Origin: Pieris napi
Lineage: Eukaryota > Arthropoda > Insecta > Lepidoptera > Pieridae
NCBI RefSeq assembly: GCF_905475465.1
Contig: NC_062252.1
Coordinates: forward strand, 4,340,001 to 4,404,000
Length of the DNA stretch: 64,000 nucleotides
Reading direction: 5' to 3'
A model generated the notes under the pieces. The model had not been told where the DNA came from, did not search any database, and saw only the letters and a program-made list of their open reading frames with translations. Shown piece after piece: positions 8,227 to 18,400 of this stretch (positions are counted from its first letter, which is position 1; the number at the start of each line of letters is the position of its first letter). A program made the translations under genes and the position numbers.

Positions 8227-11200
8227 TTATAAAACAGGGGGCAAACGGACAGGAGGCTCACCTGATGTTAAGTGATACCGCCGCCCATGGACACTCTCAA
8301 TGCCAGAGGGCTCGCGAGTGCGTTGCCGGCCTTTCAGGAATCGGTACGCTCTTTTCTTGAAGGACCCTAAGTCGAATTGGTTCGGAAATACCTCAATGGG
8401 CAGCTGGTTCCACAAAGTGGTGGTGCGCGGCAAAAACTGCCTTGAAAAACGCTCAGTTGTGGAACGGCGGACGTCGAGGTGATACGGGTGGAATTTCGTA
8501 CTCTGCCTCGACGTCCGATGACGAAACTCAGCTGCAGGTATTAATCCGAACAACTCCTCTGAACACTCTCCATGGTAAATGCGGTAGAAGATGCAGAGAG
8601 ACCCCACATCTCTACGCAACGCCAAAGGATCAAGCCGCTCGGAAAGGGATTGGTCGTCGACGATTCGAACCGCTCTGCGTTGAATACGGTCAAGTGGAAG
8701 GAGCTGGTACTGGGGAGCCCCCGCCCAGAGGTGAGAGCAGTACTCCATGTGGGGCCGAATTTGCGCTTTATATAGTTGCATGCGGTGGCCCGGAGTGAAG
8801 TACCGCCTCGCCTTGCTGAGCACACCAAGCTTTTTGGAGGCTAATTTAGCCTTTCCCTCCAAGTGACCGCGAAACTGAACGTCGTTCGATATGTCAACGC
8901 CAAGTATTCCAATGCTGGCTGTGGCTTTAAGAAGAGTGTTTTCGAAAAGAGGAGTAGCGACAAAGGGTGTTTTTTTAGCGGAAAACGCGCAAACTTGTGT
9001 CTTCTTGGGGTTAAATTGGACTAGGTTTTGTCTGCCCCAGTCTGAGACTCCACGTAGTAGAGTTTCGACTTCAGACACAAGTTTGTTCCGGTACTCATCA
9101 ACAACTGCCCGAGAAATACCTGCCCGGCCAGTGTAAAGAATATCCCCAGTGCTGTCATCCGCATAGCAGTGAATGTTGCTAAGTTGCAACATATCATTGA
9201 TATGCAGAAGAAATAGGGTCGGGGATAGAACACAGCCTTGTGGGACCCCAGCGTTCACGGGTTTAAGGTCGGAACATGCTCCGTCGATGACGACCTTGAT
9301 GCTCCGATCGGCCAGAAAGCTGGAGATCCAATCGCATAATTTCTCGGGAAGCCCATAGGCTGGAAGCTTCGAGAGCAGTGCTCTGTGCCACACCCGATCG
9401 AAGGCTTTCGCTATGTCCAAACTTACCGCCAACGCCTCCCCCTTGGACTCAATTGCTTCCGCCCACCTATGGGTAAGGTATACAAGGAGGTCACCAGCTG
9501 AGCGACCACGACGAAAGCCGTACTGAGAATCGCTAATCAACTGGTGACCTTCCAGATAACTCAAGAGCTGGCAATTAATAATGGTTTCCATTATTTTGGA
9601 GAACAAGGAGGTTATAGCTATTGGGCGATAGTTGGACGGATCAGAGCGATCGCCTTTTTTTGGGATCGGATGTATCGAAGCGGTCTTCCAGCACTTCGGG
9701 ACAGTGCCGAGCGAGTACAGGTACCGGAAAAGGCGCGTTAAGACCGGAGCCAACTCAGGAGCACAAGTACGCAGCACAATTGGGGGGATACCATCCGGCC
9801 CGCTCGACTTATGAATGTCCAAGGAAGATAGTGCTTTGCGGACAGCACGTTGCCGGAATGTGATTTCCGGCATCGAGGAATCACACCGCGAAATGGTCGG
9901 TGGTGATCTCCCTCGGTCATCCAAAGTCGAGTTGGACGCGAAGAGACAGCCCAAAAGGTCGGCCTTCTCCTTCGCAGTGTGGGCCAGAGAGTCATCCTCC
10001 CTGTGCAGTGGCGGAATGGAGGGCTGACAAAAATTCCCCTGGACAGCTTTGGCGAGAGACCAGAAGGCTCGAGTCCCTGAAGGGAGTTGGGCCAATCTCT
10101 CGCCAAATCTGGCAATGTGCTCTGACTTTGCCTTAGTGATTTCTCGTTTGAAGGACCTGGAGGCTGAGTTATATGCTGTTTTAAGTTCGCTGGTATTGGC
10201 ATCACGAGATTTCGCCGCTTCCGCCCATGCCTTAAAGCATTCTCGCTTTCGACGCGAGGCCGCCTTGCAAGAACGTTTAAACCAGGGCTGAGACTTGCCA
10301 CCGATCGGCACCGCAGAAAATGGAATAAAGAGTTCCATGCCCTGCAGAACCACTTCGGCGACAGAGGCGGCGACGGAATCTGGAGCTTCCGGCGAAAAGC
10401 ACATAGGCCCCCAAGGGTAGGACGCAAAGAAAGACCGCATCCCGTCCCAATCTGCTGACTTATAGTGCCAAATACGGCGACAACCCATAAAGCGGGGCCG
10501 TGAAGGGCGCGTAGATGGCACAGTACTCCGGACCACACAATGATCTGATGAACCCAATGGCGGGTCAACAGAGACTTGATAGTTCTCCGGATGTGAAGTC
10601 AGCAGAAGGTCCAACAAAGAGGGTTTATGACCATCCACATCTGGTATTCGCGTAATCGCAGGGACCATTTGTGTCAGGTCGTAGGCTAAAGCAAAGTCGT
10701 GAAAGGATCTTCCCGCGTGATCGGTAGTTTCAGAGCCGAGCCAATCGGCATGGTGGGCGTTAAAATCGCCAAGTATCACGATTTCAGCGGTAGGAACCCT
10801 TTCGAGCAGGGAATCTGTAGCCATTTGGATGTGCTCAATGAGTTGGTCAGTTTCGATATTTCCGCTATGGGACCTATACAGGCATGCATAGAATCGCGGA
10901 TGGTCATCGCAGTCTACGCGCAGCCAGAGGTTAGATAGGTCCCTTCCTTCAAGCGTCCCGAGGCGACGAGAACAGATATCCTCTCTGACGTACACGCAAA
11001 CTCCCGCCCGCGGCACAAATGAATGTTCCAATTTGTACCCCGGGTAGGAGAGGTAGGAAGTATCAGCCGGGGAGGAAATCTGAGTCTCGGTAAGAAAGAG
11101 CAAGGCCGGCTTCGCAGTCTCTAAATGGTAGTGGACTGCGTTGATATTGGTATTGAGCCCCCTAACATTTGTGAAGTCCACGGCGAGTGTGGACGGGGGT

Positions 11201-11412
11201 GCCTTTGTAGGTTTGCTCCGTTTGCCCCGAGAACGAATTATGTTATTTTTTCCGAGCGCAGAATTGCCCCCCCCAGAATACGAAGGGCAGCCTGTGCGTC
11301 CACCACCGGGCGCAGAGTGTCCCGGTGTTGGACGCCCAGAGGGGGATTCTCCACCGCGAGCGCGTGTGGTACCCCCCTGGGGTAGATTCTGTCTTTTTTT
11401 CTGCACCTTCAT
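8227..11412 (-). CDS. LINE endonuclease-reverse transcriptase
   Basis: The first ATG is at 11412, giving about 1061 aa; the frame is open a further 17 codons upstream. A Pro/Gly/Arg-rich N-terminus is followed by the APE endonuclease (VRGLNTN, LTETQIS, GDFNAHHADW near residue 215, SSDHCVV). The RT comes next (SGPDGIPP, YRPIAITSLFSKIME, YGFRRGRS, SLDIAKAFDRVWH, GVPQGCVLSP, YADD near residue 750). The C-terminal domain has YKAQIRPHMEYCSHLW. All catalytic motifs are present and there is no internal stop. The stop TAA is formed at the junction with the poly(A) tail, so there is virtually no 3' UTR. Just upstream of the ATG, 16 G on the plus strand (11423-11438) form a poly(C) run whose length sets the frame of anything 5' to it. 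Confidence 0.92.
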   Translation of the reverse strand: MKVQKKRQNLPQGGTTRARGGESPSGRPTPGHSAPGGGRTGCPSYSGGGNSALGKNNIIRSRGKRSKPTKAPPSTLAVDFTNVRGLNTNINAVHYHLETAKPALLFLTETQISSPADTSYLSYPGYKLEHSFVPRAGVCVYVREDICSRRLGTLEGRDLSNLWLRVDCDDHPRFYACLYRSHSGNIETDQLIEHIQMATDSLLERVPTAEIVILGDFNAHHADWLGSETTDHAGRSFHDFALAYDLTQMVPAITRIPDVDGHKPSLLDLLLTSHPENYQVSVDPPLGSSDHCVVRSTVPSTRPSRPRFMGCRRIWHYKSADWDGMRSFFASYPWGPMCFSPEAPDSVAASVAEVVLQGMELFIPFSAVPIGGKSQPWFKRSCKAASRRKRECFKAWAEAAKSRDANTSELKTAYNSASRSFKREITKAKSEHIARFGERLAQLPSGTRAFWSLAKAVQGNFCQPSIPPLHREDDSLAHTAKEKADLLGCLFASNSTLDDRGRSPPTISRCDSSMPEITFRQRAVRKALSSLDIHKSSGPDGIPPIVLRTCAPELAPVLTRLFRYLYSLGTVPKCWKTASIHPIPKKGDRSDPSNYRPIAITSLFSKIMETIINCQLLSYLEGHQLISDSQYGFRRGRSAGDLLVYLTHRWAEAIESKGEALAVSLDIAKAFDRVWHRALLSKLPAYGLPEKLCDWISSFLADRSIKVVIDGACSDLKPVNAGVPQGCVLSPTLFLLHINDMLQLSNIHCYADDSTGDILYTGRAGISRAVVDEYRNKLVSEVETLLRGVSDWGRQNLVQFNPKKTQVCAFSAKKTPFVATPLFENTLLKATASIGILGVDISNDVQFRGHLEGKAKLASKKLGVLSKARRYFTPGHRMQLYKAQIRPHMEYCSHLWAGAPQYQLLPLDRIQRRAVRIVDDQSLSERLDPLALRRDVGSLCIFYRIYHGECSEELFGLIPAAEFRHRTSRQSTKFHPYHLDVRRSTTERFSRQFLPRTTTLWNQLPIEVFPNQFDLGSFKKRAYRFLKGRQRTREPSGIESVHGRRYHLTSGEPPVRLPPVL

Positions 11413-11422
11413 ATTTCTTGTA

Positions 11423-11438
11423 GGGGGGGGGGGGGGGG
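11423..11438 (-). repeat. Poly(C) tract, 16 bases
   Basis: A run of 16 G on the plus strand lies 11 bases upstream of the LINE ORF's first ATG. It is a likely slippage site and possibly an assembly-sensitive length. Confidence 0.9.
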
Positions 11439-11740
11439 AATGGGCTCCGGGAGTCTCTCTCACCGCACGAAACGCGAGTACAATAAGGCAAACTTATTGC
11501 ATCACTTCACGCCGGTTTTCTGAGAGACAGTGGTACTGCCCCGGTCGTGCCTGCCCATTTGGCTGAAGCCCGAAGGCAACAGCATGGCACTCCCACTAGG
11601 AAGGGGTTGACTGATTGCGCTGATGAAATAACCTCTGTCACAGGTTATTTCACCAGTGGGCGATGGGGTCGTCACGTCCCGACGCCGAATAATCCAAATC
11701 CAATTAATCCAAATGCCAAGTGGGAGGAAATAGCAAAACA

Positions 11741-13563
11741 CAAATGTTTTGTTTTCTGTTCAACCTTTTTGGCAAACTACCTGTATGTACTTACCTATGT
11801 ATGTCCCTACTAAACGCTATATAACGCTAAATATTATGACCATCTTAGTTTCGGGTATACGTAATCTCTCAAGACGCTTTAGAAGTATACATAAAACGCC
11901 CAAAAGCTGAACTGAGATCTTATCTAGAGCGCTCTCCGTATTAAAGACTTGGCTTAGCATCTTCATAATCGTCGATTTACGAGAATAATTAGGCATAAGT
12001 CTATAAATAAACTAGTAGCGAAATTAACATTGGTATTCTGATTCATCGCAAATTAATAATCCGCTTAGTCGACTGACCACGATCAAATAGGGCGCTCGCT
12101 GAGTTATGAAGGTAAAGACGTGGGTTCTCAGGAAGGCTAACAAAAGCCTTTGGCCCCAGGCCCACTTCCTTCGCTTTTAGCCCTAAACGTTCGATATTGC
12201 TTCAATTTTATTTGTTTAAAGAGGTATGCGAACTTGTACATATGTATTTTACATAATTATATAAATTAAAACGTCTCTCAAATATTATGTAAGTTCAGTG
12301 AACTTTGATTATGTACGACTAAATCGTAGTCAGCTAGAAAAGCTCTTTTAGAACTATGTAAACTAATAGACAATATTAGTGAGAACTTAATAAACAATTG
12401 TTATCAATATATTTTTTTATTTTGTTGTTATAATATTTGTTATTACGAAAATCGTATATACTATAAAGTATAATCTTATTACCCAAGCAAGAAAGATACG
12501 TCCGAAGTACGAAGTAACAGTACCTTGGTTTGGTCAAGCAAGAACTTATTTAATTTTCAAGTACAAAAAAATAATCTTACATCTATGTATTTCAATTAGG
12601 TTTTGTATACTTGGTTGACACGGCACTCATTCATTGTACCTGATGATTAATTAATCTTTAACATCGATTTACTAGTGATTACCAGCTACCTACTGGTTTG
12701 TGGAGACTCCATGTTCCAATTATTTAAAAACAATGTAGCGAACTAGAGACATTCATCAATATGGCTTAAACAATATTTTAATTTAAATAAAGTTGGCAAG
12801 GAATTCGGAAATAGTAGCAGAAATATCTTTCTCCGGTGACTGTGTTCGCATTGCTAACAGTTCTTTAATTCAGCCGCCAAAGAGCCAAGCTATTTAGAAT
12901 TTAGAGTACAGTGCATCTTGTTATAACTCTCAAAACCCGGGTCGCATGTCTGACACGTCCGAATTAGGGCAAGATTAGACAGTTTTTAACAACGGAGACA
13001 GGGCGGTGTACTAACTTCGCAAACTTCTTAACTAAAGCTTCCATTGAAATTTTAAAGTAAAAGGACTGCTGTACATATTTTTTATAATTATAACATTATG
13101 CAACGCCATCTAGGTTGTGTAGCTGAAAGTTTGTGAGTGTAGATTTGAAGCTGTGTTCAAAGCTGAGTCGTATGAGGAAGTAGACATCCTAATGCTATAA
13201 ATTTTAAATTTTTAGGCTCGTTTCTTCGACAATCGCAAAGCAAACGAATATATAATTGTTTATTTTTTTCGAGATCTGAGCATTTCAAACTGTCAAAATC
13301 CATTAATATATAAAATATGAATTGGATTTTATTTTGCTTCGCTTCTCTTGCCAGTAGTTTTAAATAATATTACACCTGAAGTTTACCTATTTTAGAATAA
13401 GGAGAAAGGGATAATAAAACATCAAACTTAAATATGTACATTTTAATATTTAGTAACCCGCTTATATATCTGTGCATTTATTGCATATACGACATGCGTA
13501 GCTTAATGACTAAAAAGTATATATTAACTTAATCTATAAGTTAAGATGAATTTGTTAGTAGAT
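11741..13563. other. Intergenic, nothing recognised
   Basis: AT-rich sequence without supported exons, RNA genes or clear repeats. Confidence 0.4.
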
Positions 13564-13818
13564 CTATACTATGTGTGCTGTAGCATGGTGCAGGTGAGTT
13601 GCTTAATCTTTCGTTTCACTCTTGAAAGTTGCCGCGATTAACAAATTATGACATAGTATTTCAGCTGTACCACATTCGTAATATATATTAAATCATCAAT
13701 AACTGTAGTAACTTAAATTTAAACCAGCCAGAATGTTCTAGTCTACAAATAAAATCAAATTGAAAGAAAAATTAAGCAAATGTCACCCGCACCATGCTAC
13801 ACTGCACATATACTATAG
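13564..13818. mobile_element. Foldback/MITE-like element with long imperfect arms
   Basis: The sequence from CTATACTATGTG at 13564 is mirrored by the reverse complement ending at 13818. Strong similarity covers GTAGCATGGTGC and continues inward through TTGCTTAAT, giving arms of roughly 54-56 bases. There is no ORF of note inside. The class is unassigned and target duplications were not resolved. Confidence 0.6.
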
Positions 13819-14163
13819 TGTAGTTAATATTAATGAAGAATTATTTACAACATACAAATATTTTAGTGTTTGTATGTCGAAAATTAAATTTATTTGTCAA
13901 AAAAATACTGGAAATAATGACTAGTATACATTGTAATAAAATATCAGGTACATCTGTGCGAATTTTAATTATACTAAACTTTGAACTGATCCTTGTAAAA
14001 TGGTACTTAATCCCATGATAATCTGTGTTAGCAATTACATTTCTATAATTTTTTTAAAGTGGTTGAAAGTAATTTAAAACCATATAGGATTTAAATTTCA
14101 TTACACAATAAATTATTCAATATTGGTACTTTGTGTAGACAATGTAGCCAACATTGAAATATA

Positions 14164-14359
14164 CAGGGTGGTCAAAAAGTCGTGGATCAAATGCAAATAG
14201 GGGATAGATGAGGTCATCAGCTGCAAAAAATTGTTCTACGGGAGGTCTCTAAGCTCAACCCCTGCAGAGTTATAATTTATTTTGCGTTTTAATAAGAATA
14301 TGTATTAACTTTTTTTACTAATTCTTATTGCGTTTGATTCACGACTTTTTGGCCACCTG
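14164..14359. mobile_element. Tc1/mariner-type MITE flanked by TA
   Basis: The left end CAGGGTGGTCAAAAAGTCG is matched at the right end, in reverse complement, by CAGGTGGCCAAAAAGTCG. The arms are about 33 bases with a few differences, and each side is flanked by TA (14162-14163, 14360-14361). At 196 bp it has no room for a transposase, so it is non-autonomous. The superfamily is inferred from the TA duplication and small size. Confidence 0.75.
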
Positions 14360-15087
14360 TATATAACTTTTATTTTACTCCATTTTATAATATTTATCGG
14401 AAATGACTAGATTTGGACCTAAATATTAACGGAATTCGAAAAATAATTTAATTAATTCTATATCTAATCTCACTGCCTATTAAATCCAAACCTATTATAG
14501 GACGCAATTATATTTGGAGAATATAACTTTTGACTTCGCGTCCTTGTACTATAAACATCAAATTGTTAATATTTTGTCTTGTTTATTTATAAGTGACAGA
14601 AGAACAAGGACGAAATATTTGATAGCAATTTCATGTTAATACTATATATTACTGGTATGAGCTGGTATGACTAGAACCATTTTTGTGATTGTAATAAATT
14701 TTAAAATTAAATCAATATTTCTTTATTAATATTGCATATTATTTTAGCAAGCCTTATATAACTAATTATGAAAATAATATTTTGGTATCTTTGGTATGAG
14801 AGATGATTTTAATATACAAGCATTATTGCAATTTGGACGTATATAATAAATATTAATAAATGTAGGTGCTATTTAAGAGATACACACAACTAAATATAAA
14901 ATGGCCCACAGACATTCTCTGCCACAATACTTGATTAAAAATTAAAACATTCTAATTCATCTGAATTAGCACCAACATGTTATTTTATTTGTTTTTTTTT
15001 TTAATATCGCAAACTCACTCTATAAACTCAGCTAAACTAAAATAATTTAATAACATTAAACCTAATAATAAGTTTGCAATTCAAGCA
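14360..15087. other. Intergenic, nothing recognised
   Basis: Strongly AT-rich sequence between the MITE and the 3' end of the TMEM237 gene; no gene supported. Confidence 0.4.
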
Positions 15088-15093
15088 TTTATT
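15088..15093 (-). terminator. Candidate polyadenylation signal of TMEM237
   Basis: AATAAA on the minus strand lies 164 bases past the TMEM237 stop codon. It is a plausible transcript end but was not tested against alternatives. Confidence 0.4.
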
Positions 15094-15256
15094 ATTTTAG
15101 GAATTATAACAAATACTAAAATGTATTTTCAAATCTCTGAATCATTTCTTATCTTATATATACTTATCTTTCAAATTTGAATTATCCATCGCCATACATT
15201 GAATTTAAAAAAATACGGATATTTGTATTTTCTATAAATATCTCCTTAAATAAAAA

Positions 15257-15424
15257 TCATCCGATACTTTGCAAGGAAAGTTTGAATTGCAATAATTGCT
15301 GAAGATTGTGATAAACCATATCTTGAGGGCCCGATATAACAAAATAGACAAGGCCAAGTATGGAAAGAACCGCTCTCCATATTGAGAAGTGTGTCCATGT
15401 GTGGTAAAACGTTGGTATTGTTGG
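15257..15424 (-). CDS. TMEM237: TMEM237 last exon (helix 4)
   Basis: The acceptor is TTTTCAG and the frame is phase 0, starting PTIPTFYHTWTHFSIW and ending at TGA 15259-15257. Two other frames of this exon are also open and longer. They are rejected because only this one joins exon 5 in phase and gives a fourth helix (AVLSILGLVYFVISG) followed by QDMVYHNL. Confidence 0.85.
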   Translation of the reverse strand, partial: PTIPTFYHTWTHFSIWRAVLSILGLVYFVISGPQDMVYHNLQQLLQFKLSLQSIG

Positions 15425-18400
15425 CTGAAAACATAATATATAAATAACCTAATTATTATCATTATTAATAATTAATTAGTTAACGATATATGCATATTCT
15501 TTGAATGAGAGCTTCAAGTCCTAAGTTAACCGAATTGACGCTTAAATTTTGGTAGAGTGTGCGGAAAGAGAATGTGCATTTATGCGAAGTAATATAACTC
15601 TTGTTTGCAACGCGTCCGACCGTGCGAGCATCAAGATGAAGTCGAACTACAACGACGTCAAAAAAAAGGTAATGCTTCTGCGACCTCAAATCCCACGGTG
15701 GTTCTCTTACCACACTCTCTTTTTTTCTCAAACACAAATAAAATAAGCGTACAAAAACAGAAAAAAGTCAAATAAAAATATAAAGTTACAATATATATCG
15801 GAATAGTTTTACATATAACGAAAAGAAATAAAAACATGACAGCAGAAATTTAGGATAAAAGCAATATAATATTAGGGTCATTACACATAAGAGGACATAT
15901 ATACGGATAATTATAACAATGAATAACTAAAATGATACAGGCAGTTTGCAATTTGTATTAAGAAATCATTCCCCTTATTCATAAATATCTTAAATACCTT
16001 AATTTTTATTTCATTTTTCAAGATTAAATTTGTAACATTCTAAGCATTGTACATAATAAATTATATTATTCCCAAATTAATGAATATTGGACCCACAAAA
16101 CAAATAATTCTAATCAATAAAATTACAAAAACTTATTACACTTTGAAAATCTCACCATAGTTACATTTCCAGTAATATTTCCCACCAGTGGAGCATACTG
16201 GTAGACCATCAGCTCATCATAGATTCTTGCAACAGAACAGACCAGGAGACAAGCACTATACAATATCACTAATACGATTGGCTGGAACCAAGGTTGTAGG
16301 CCACGTGTCGTGTCTATATTGGTAATATCTAAGCTGAAATGTAAATATTTCCATCATTAAATATTGCTTTTAAAAATTATATCGAAATAGTTGGTCAGAA
16401 TAAGGCTTGAAATATATATTTCATGTTATGTAGTGTTTCCACCTCTTAGGTTGACCTTACTTTTTTTTTCTTAAAAATTTGCCTAAACGTGATCACTCAA
16501 ATACGATAAGCCCGCCCATTGCCCCCCTTATTATTTATAATAAATAGTACTAAAAATTTCGTAGATTCATTTTATTCTATAAAATCAGGTAATATATAGA
16601 ATATTGAAATTTAAAAAAATCACAGTAAATTCATAGCTTAATTGTAATTTCTGGTCATATTACACACCATAAATATTTATTTACACTTATTAACTAGGTC
16701 TTTATATGTTTGTGTTGCAGTTAAACTAAAAAACGATCCTGTCTAACATTAGCTGGCAAGGCTACATATTATCTCCATTATTGTTTAATATACAATTTTT
16801 ATTGTATAATGCGAATAGCCCTAAATAGATGGGAGAATGGTGGTGGAAATTGGTATGGTAAAAATCAACAACCTTAGTTATGCCGATGACACCACCCTCT
16901 TGGCATCAAATGAACACGACTCAGCCGAATTAATTCAGAAAGTGCAGACAAGAAGTGAGAAGATTTGACTACACATGAATAAATCCAAAACTAAAGTGAT
17001 GATAATCGATGAATCAGGTAAACTCACACGCCCAGTGCGCGCGTAAACATCTATTTACATTTCCGATTTACCTTTATTGTGCTAAATCCTGGAAAATACG
17101 GACATCTGTAAGGAGAAAAACAGATGCTCTGGAAATGTGGTGTTGGAGGCCGATGCAGAGGATTCCCTAGACAGCTAGAAAACAAACGTGTCCATACTAA
17201 GACGGTTACAGGTGAAAAATCATCTTACGACACTTTGTTACCAACGCATCCGAAGTTTTTCGGACATGTAACATGCAGAGATTCAGAAAGCCTAGAAGAA
17301 CTCATCTTGACTGGCAGAGTGGCACCAGACCTTGAAGCCGTTCCCCTACTCGCTGGACCGATTAACGGTCTTAACATCACCCAGACGAAGAAGCTTGCCG
17401 ATGACAGGGGAAAGTGGAAGATGTTGTGCGGCGCCACGTACAAGATCTTCAGAAATGAAATGTGCGACTGAAGAAGAAGAACATCAATCCATTCCAACGT
17501 TATAGGGCTTGAACAATAGCATCTTCGGTTTGAATTCAACAATTCTTGTGCATATAACGAGAAAGGCTATATAAAATGACACAACAACCAAATGAATGGA
17601 GGTAAAACCACGAGGCACAGCTAGTTATAAAAGTATAAAACTTACCGATCCAAAACAGACACCAAGCAGAGTACACAGAAGAAATAATATGCTGCAACAT
17701 ATGGCATTGTGACCACGGCATGGAAAGATAAATGCCCAGCATCCAGGCTGTCCGAATAGCTGATGAGGAGCAAATGCATCAGAGATAGCCCTCCAAGTAC
17801 CCCATGACAGGCACCGGCAAAGGCACGCCATGCTTTTTGGACTGTTAGTGCTACATCCAGTGGAGTTGGATCACCTAGTCTGAAATAAAAATATCAGTAT
17901 GTTGTATTATTTAATTCAGTGGAGTATATTATTTGAAGTTTTATATTAAATGATCTTAAGAATCGTAGCTAGAGGGAGCGTTCAAGTATTACGTAACGCA
18001 ATTTTTGGAGATTATTGGACCCCCCCCCCCATGTAACTCGCCGTAACGTTTTTCAGTACCCAAGTACAGTACTGTACCCAAGTATAGTAAAACGTTTCGT
18101 GACCACCTAGTGACTCTTTAGTTACTATTTTGTGGTGTAAGTCGAAAAAAATATTAACAATAACGCGTAATTTACCCCGCCCCGCATCGTAACGTAGTAC
18201 TTGAACGCTTCCTAAAGTAAAAAAACAAAGAAGGAATTTGAAGGGCATGTAGTGTAGCGACACTTGATTATTTATTAAAACTATTTATGTCAATAGCTGG
18301 CTTTGAACCACTTCCTCGCAATATTTTTCAAAACTGGCTCATATCGAAAACATTGTAAGGAATTCGGCAATTTGTTAACTTTAAAATCTGCATACGTCAA

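Larger units (their letters stand above)
8207..11740 (-). mobile_element. Jockey/CR1-type LINE, single ORF, poly(A) tail
   Basis: One long ORF on the minus strand ends directly in a tail of about 22 A (8207-8228 on the plus strand as T). The body is clearly more GC-rich than the flanks, with the change near 11740, taken as the 5' end. No ORF1 was found in the 330 bases upstream of ORF2, so the copy is either 5' truncated or from a one-ORF family. A stem-loop with 11-bp arms (11624-11634 with 11642-11652) lies in that leader. A second, truncated copy occurs at 61092-61380. The exact clade within the Jockey/CR1 group cannot be settled by eye. Confidence 0.85.

Noticed and set aside
9738..10568. 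276-codon minus-strand open frame
   Set aside because: It overlaps the LINE ORF in another frame and contains no coherent domain.
8300..11566. Many plus-strand open frames of 60-141 codons
   Set aside because: They lie antisense to the intact LINE ORF on the minus strand and have no recognisable domains; they are shadows of its GC-rich coding sequence.
15232..15462. Longer minus-strand frames over the TMEM237 last exon
   Set aside because: They cross the splice acceptor into the intron and do not join exon 5 in phase; the shorter frame gives the fourth helix.
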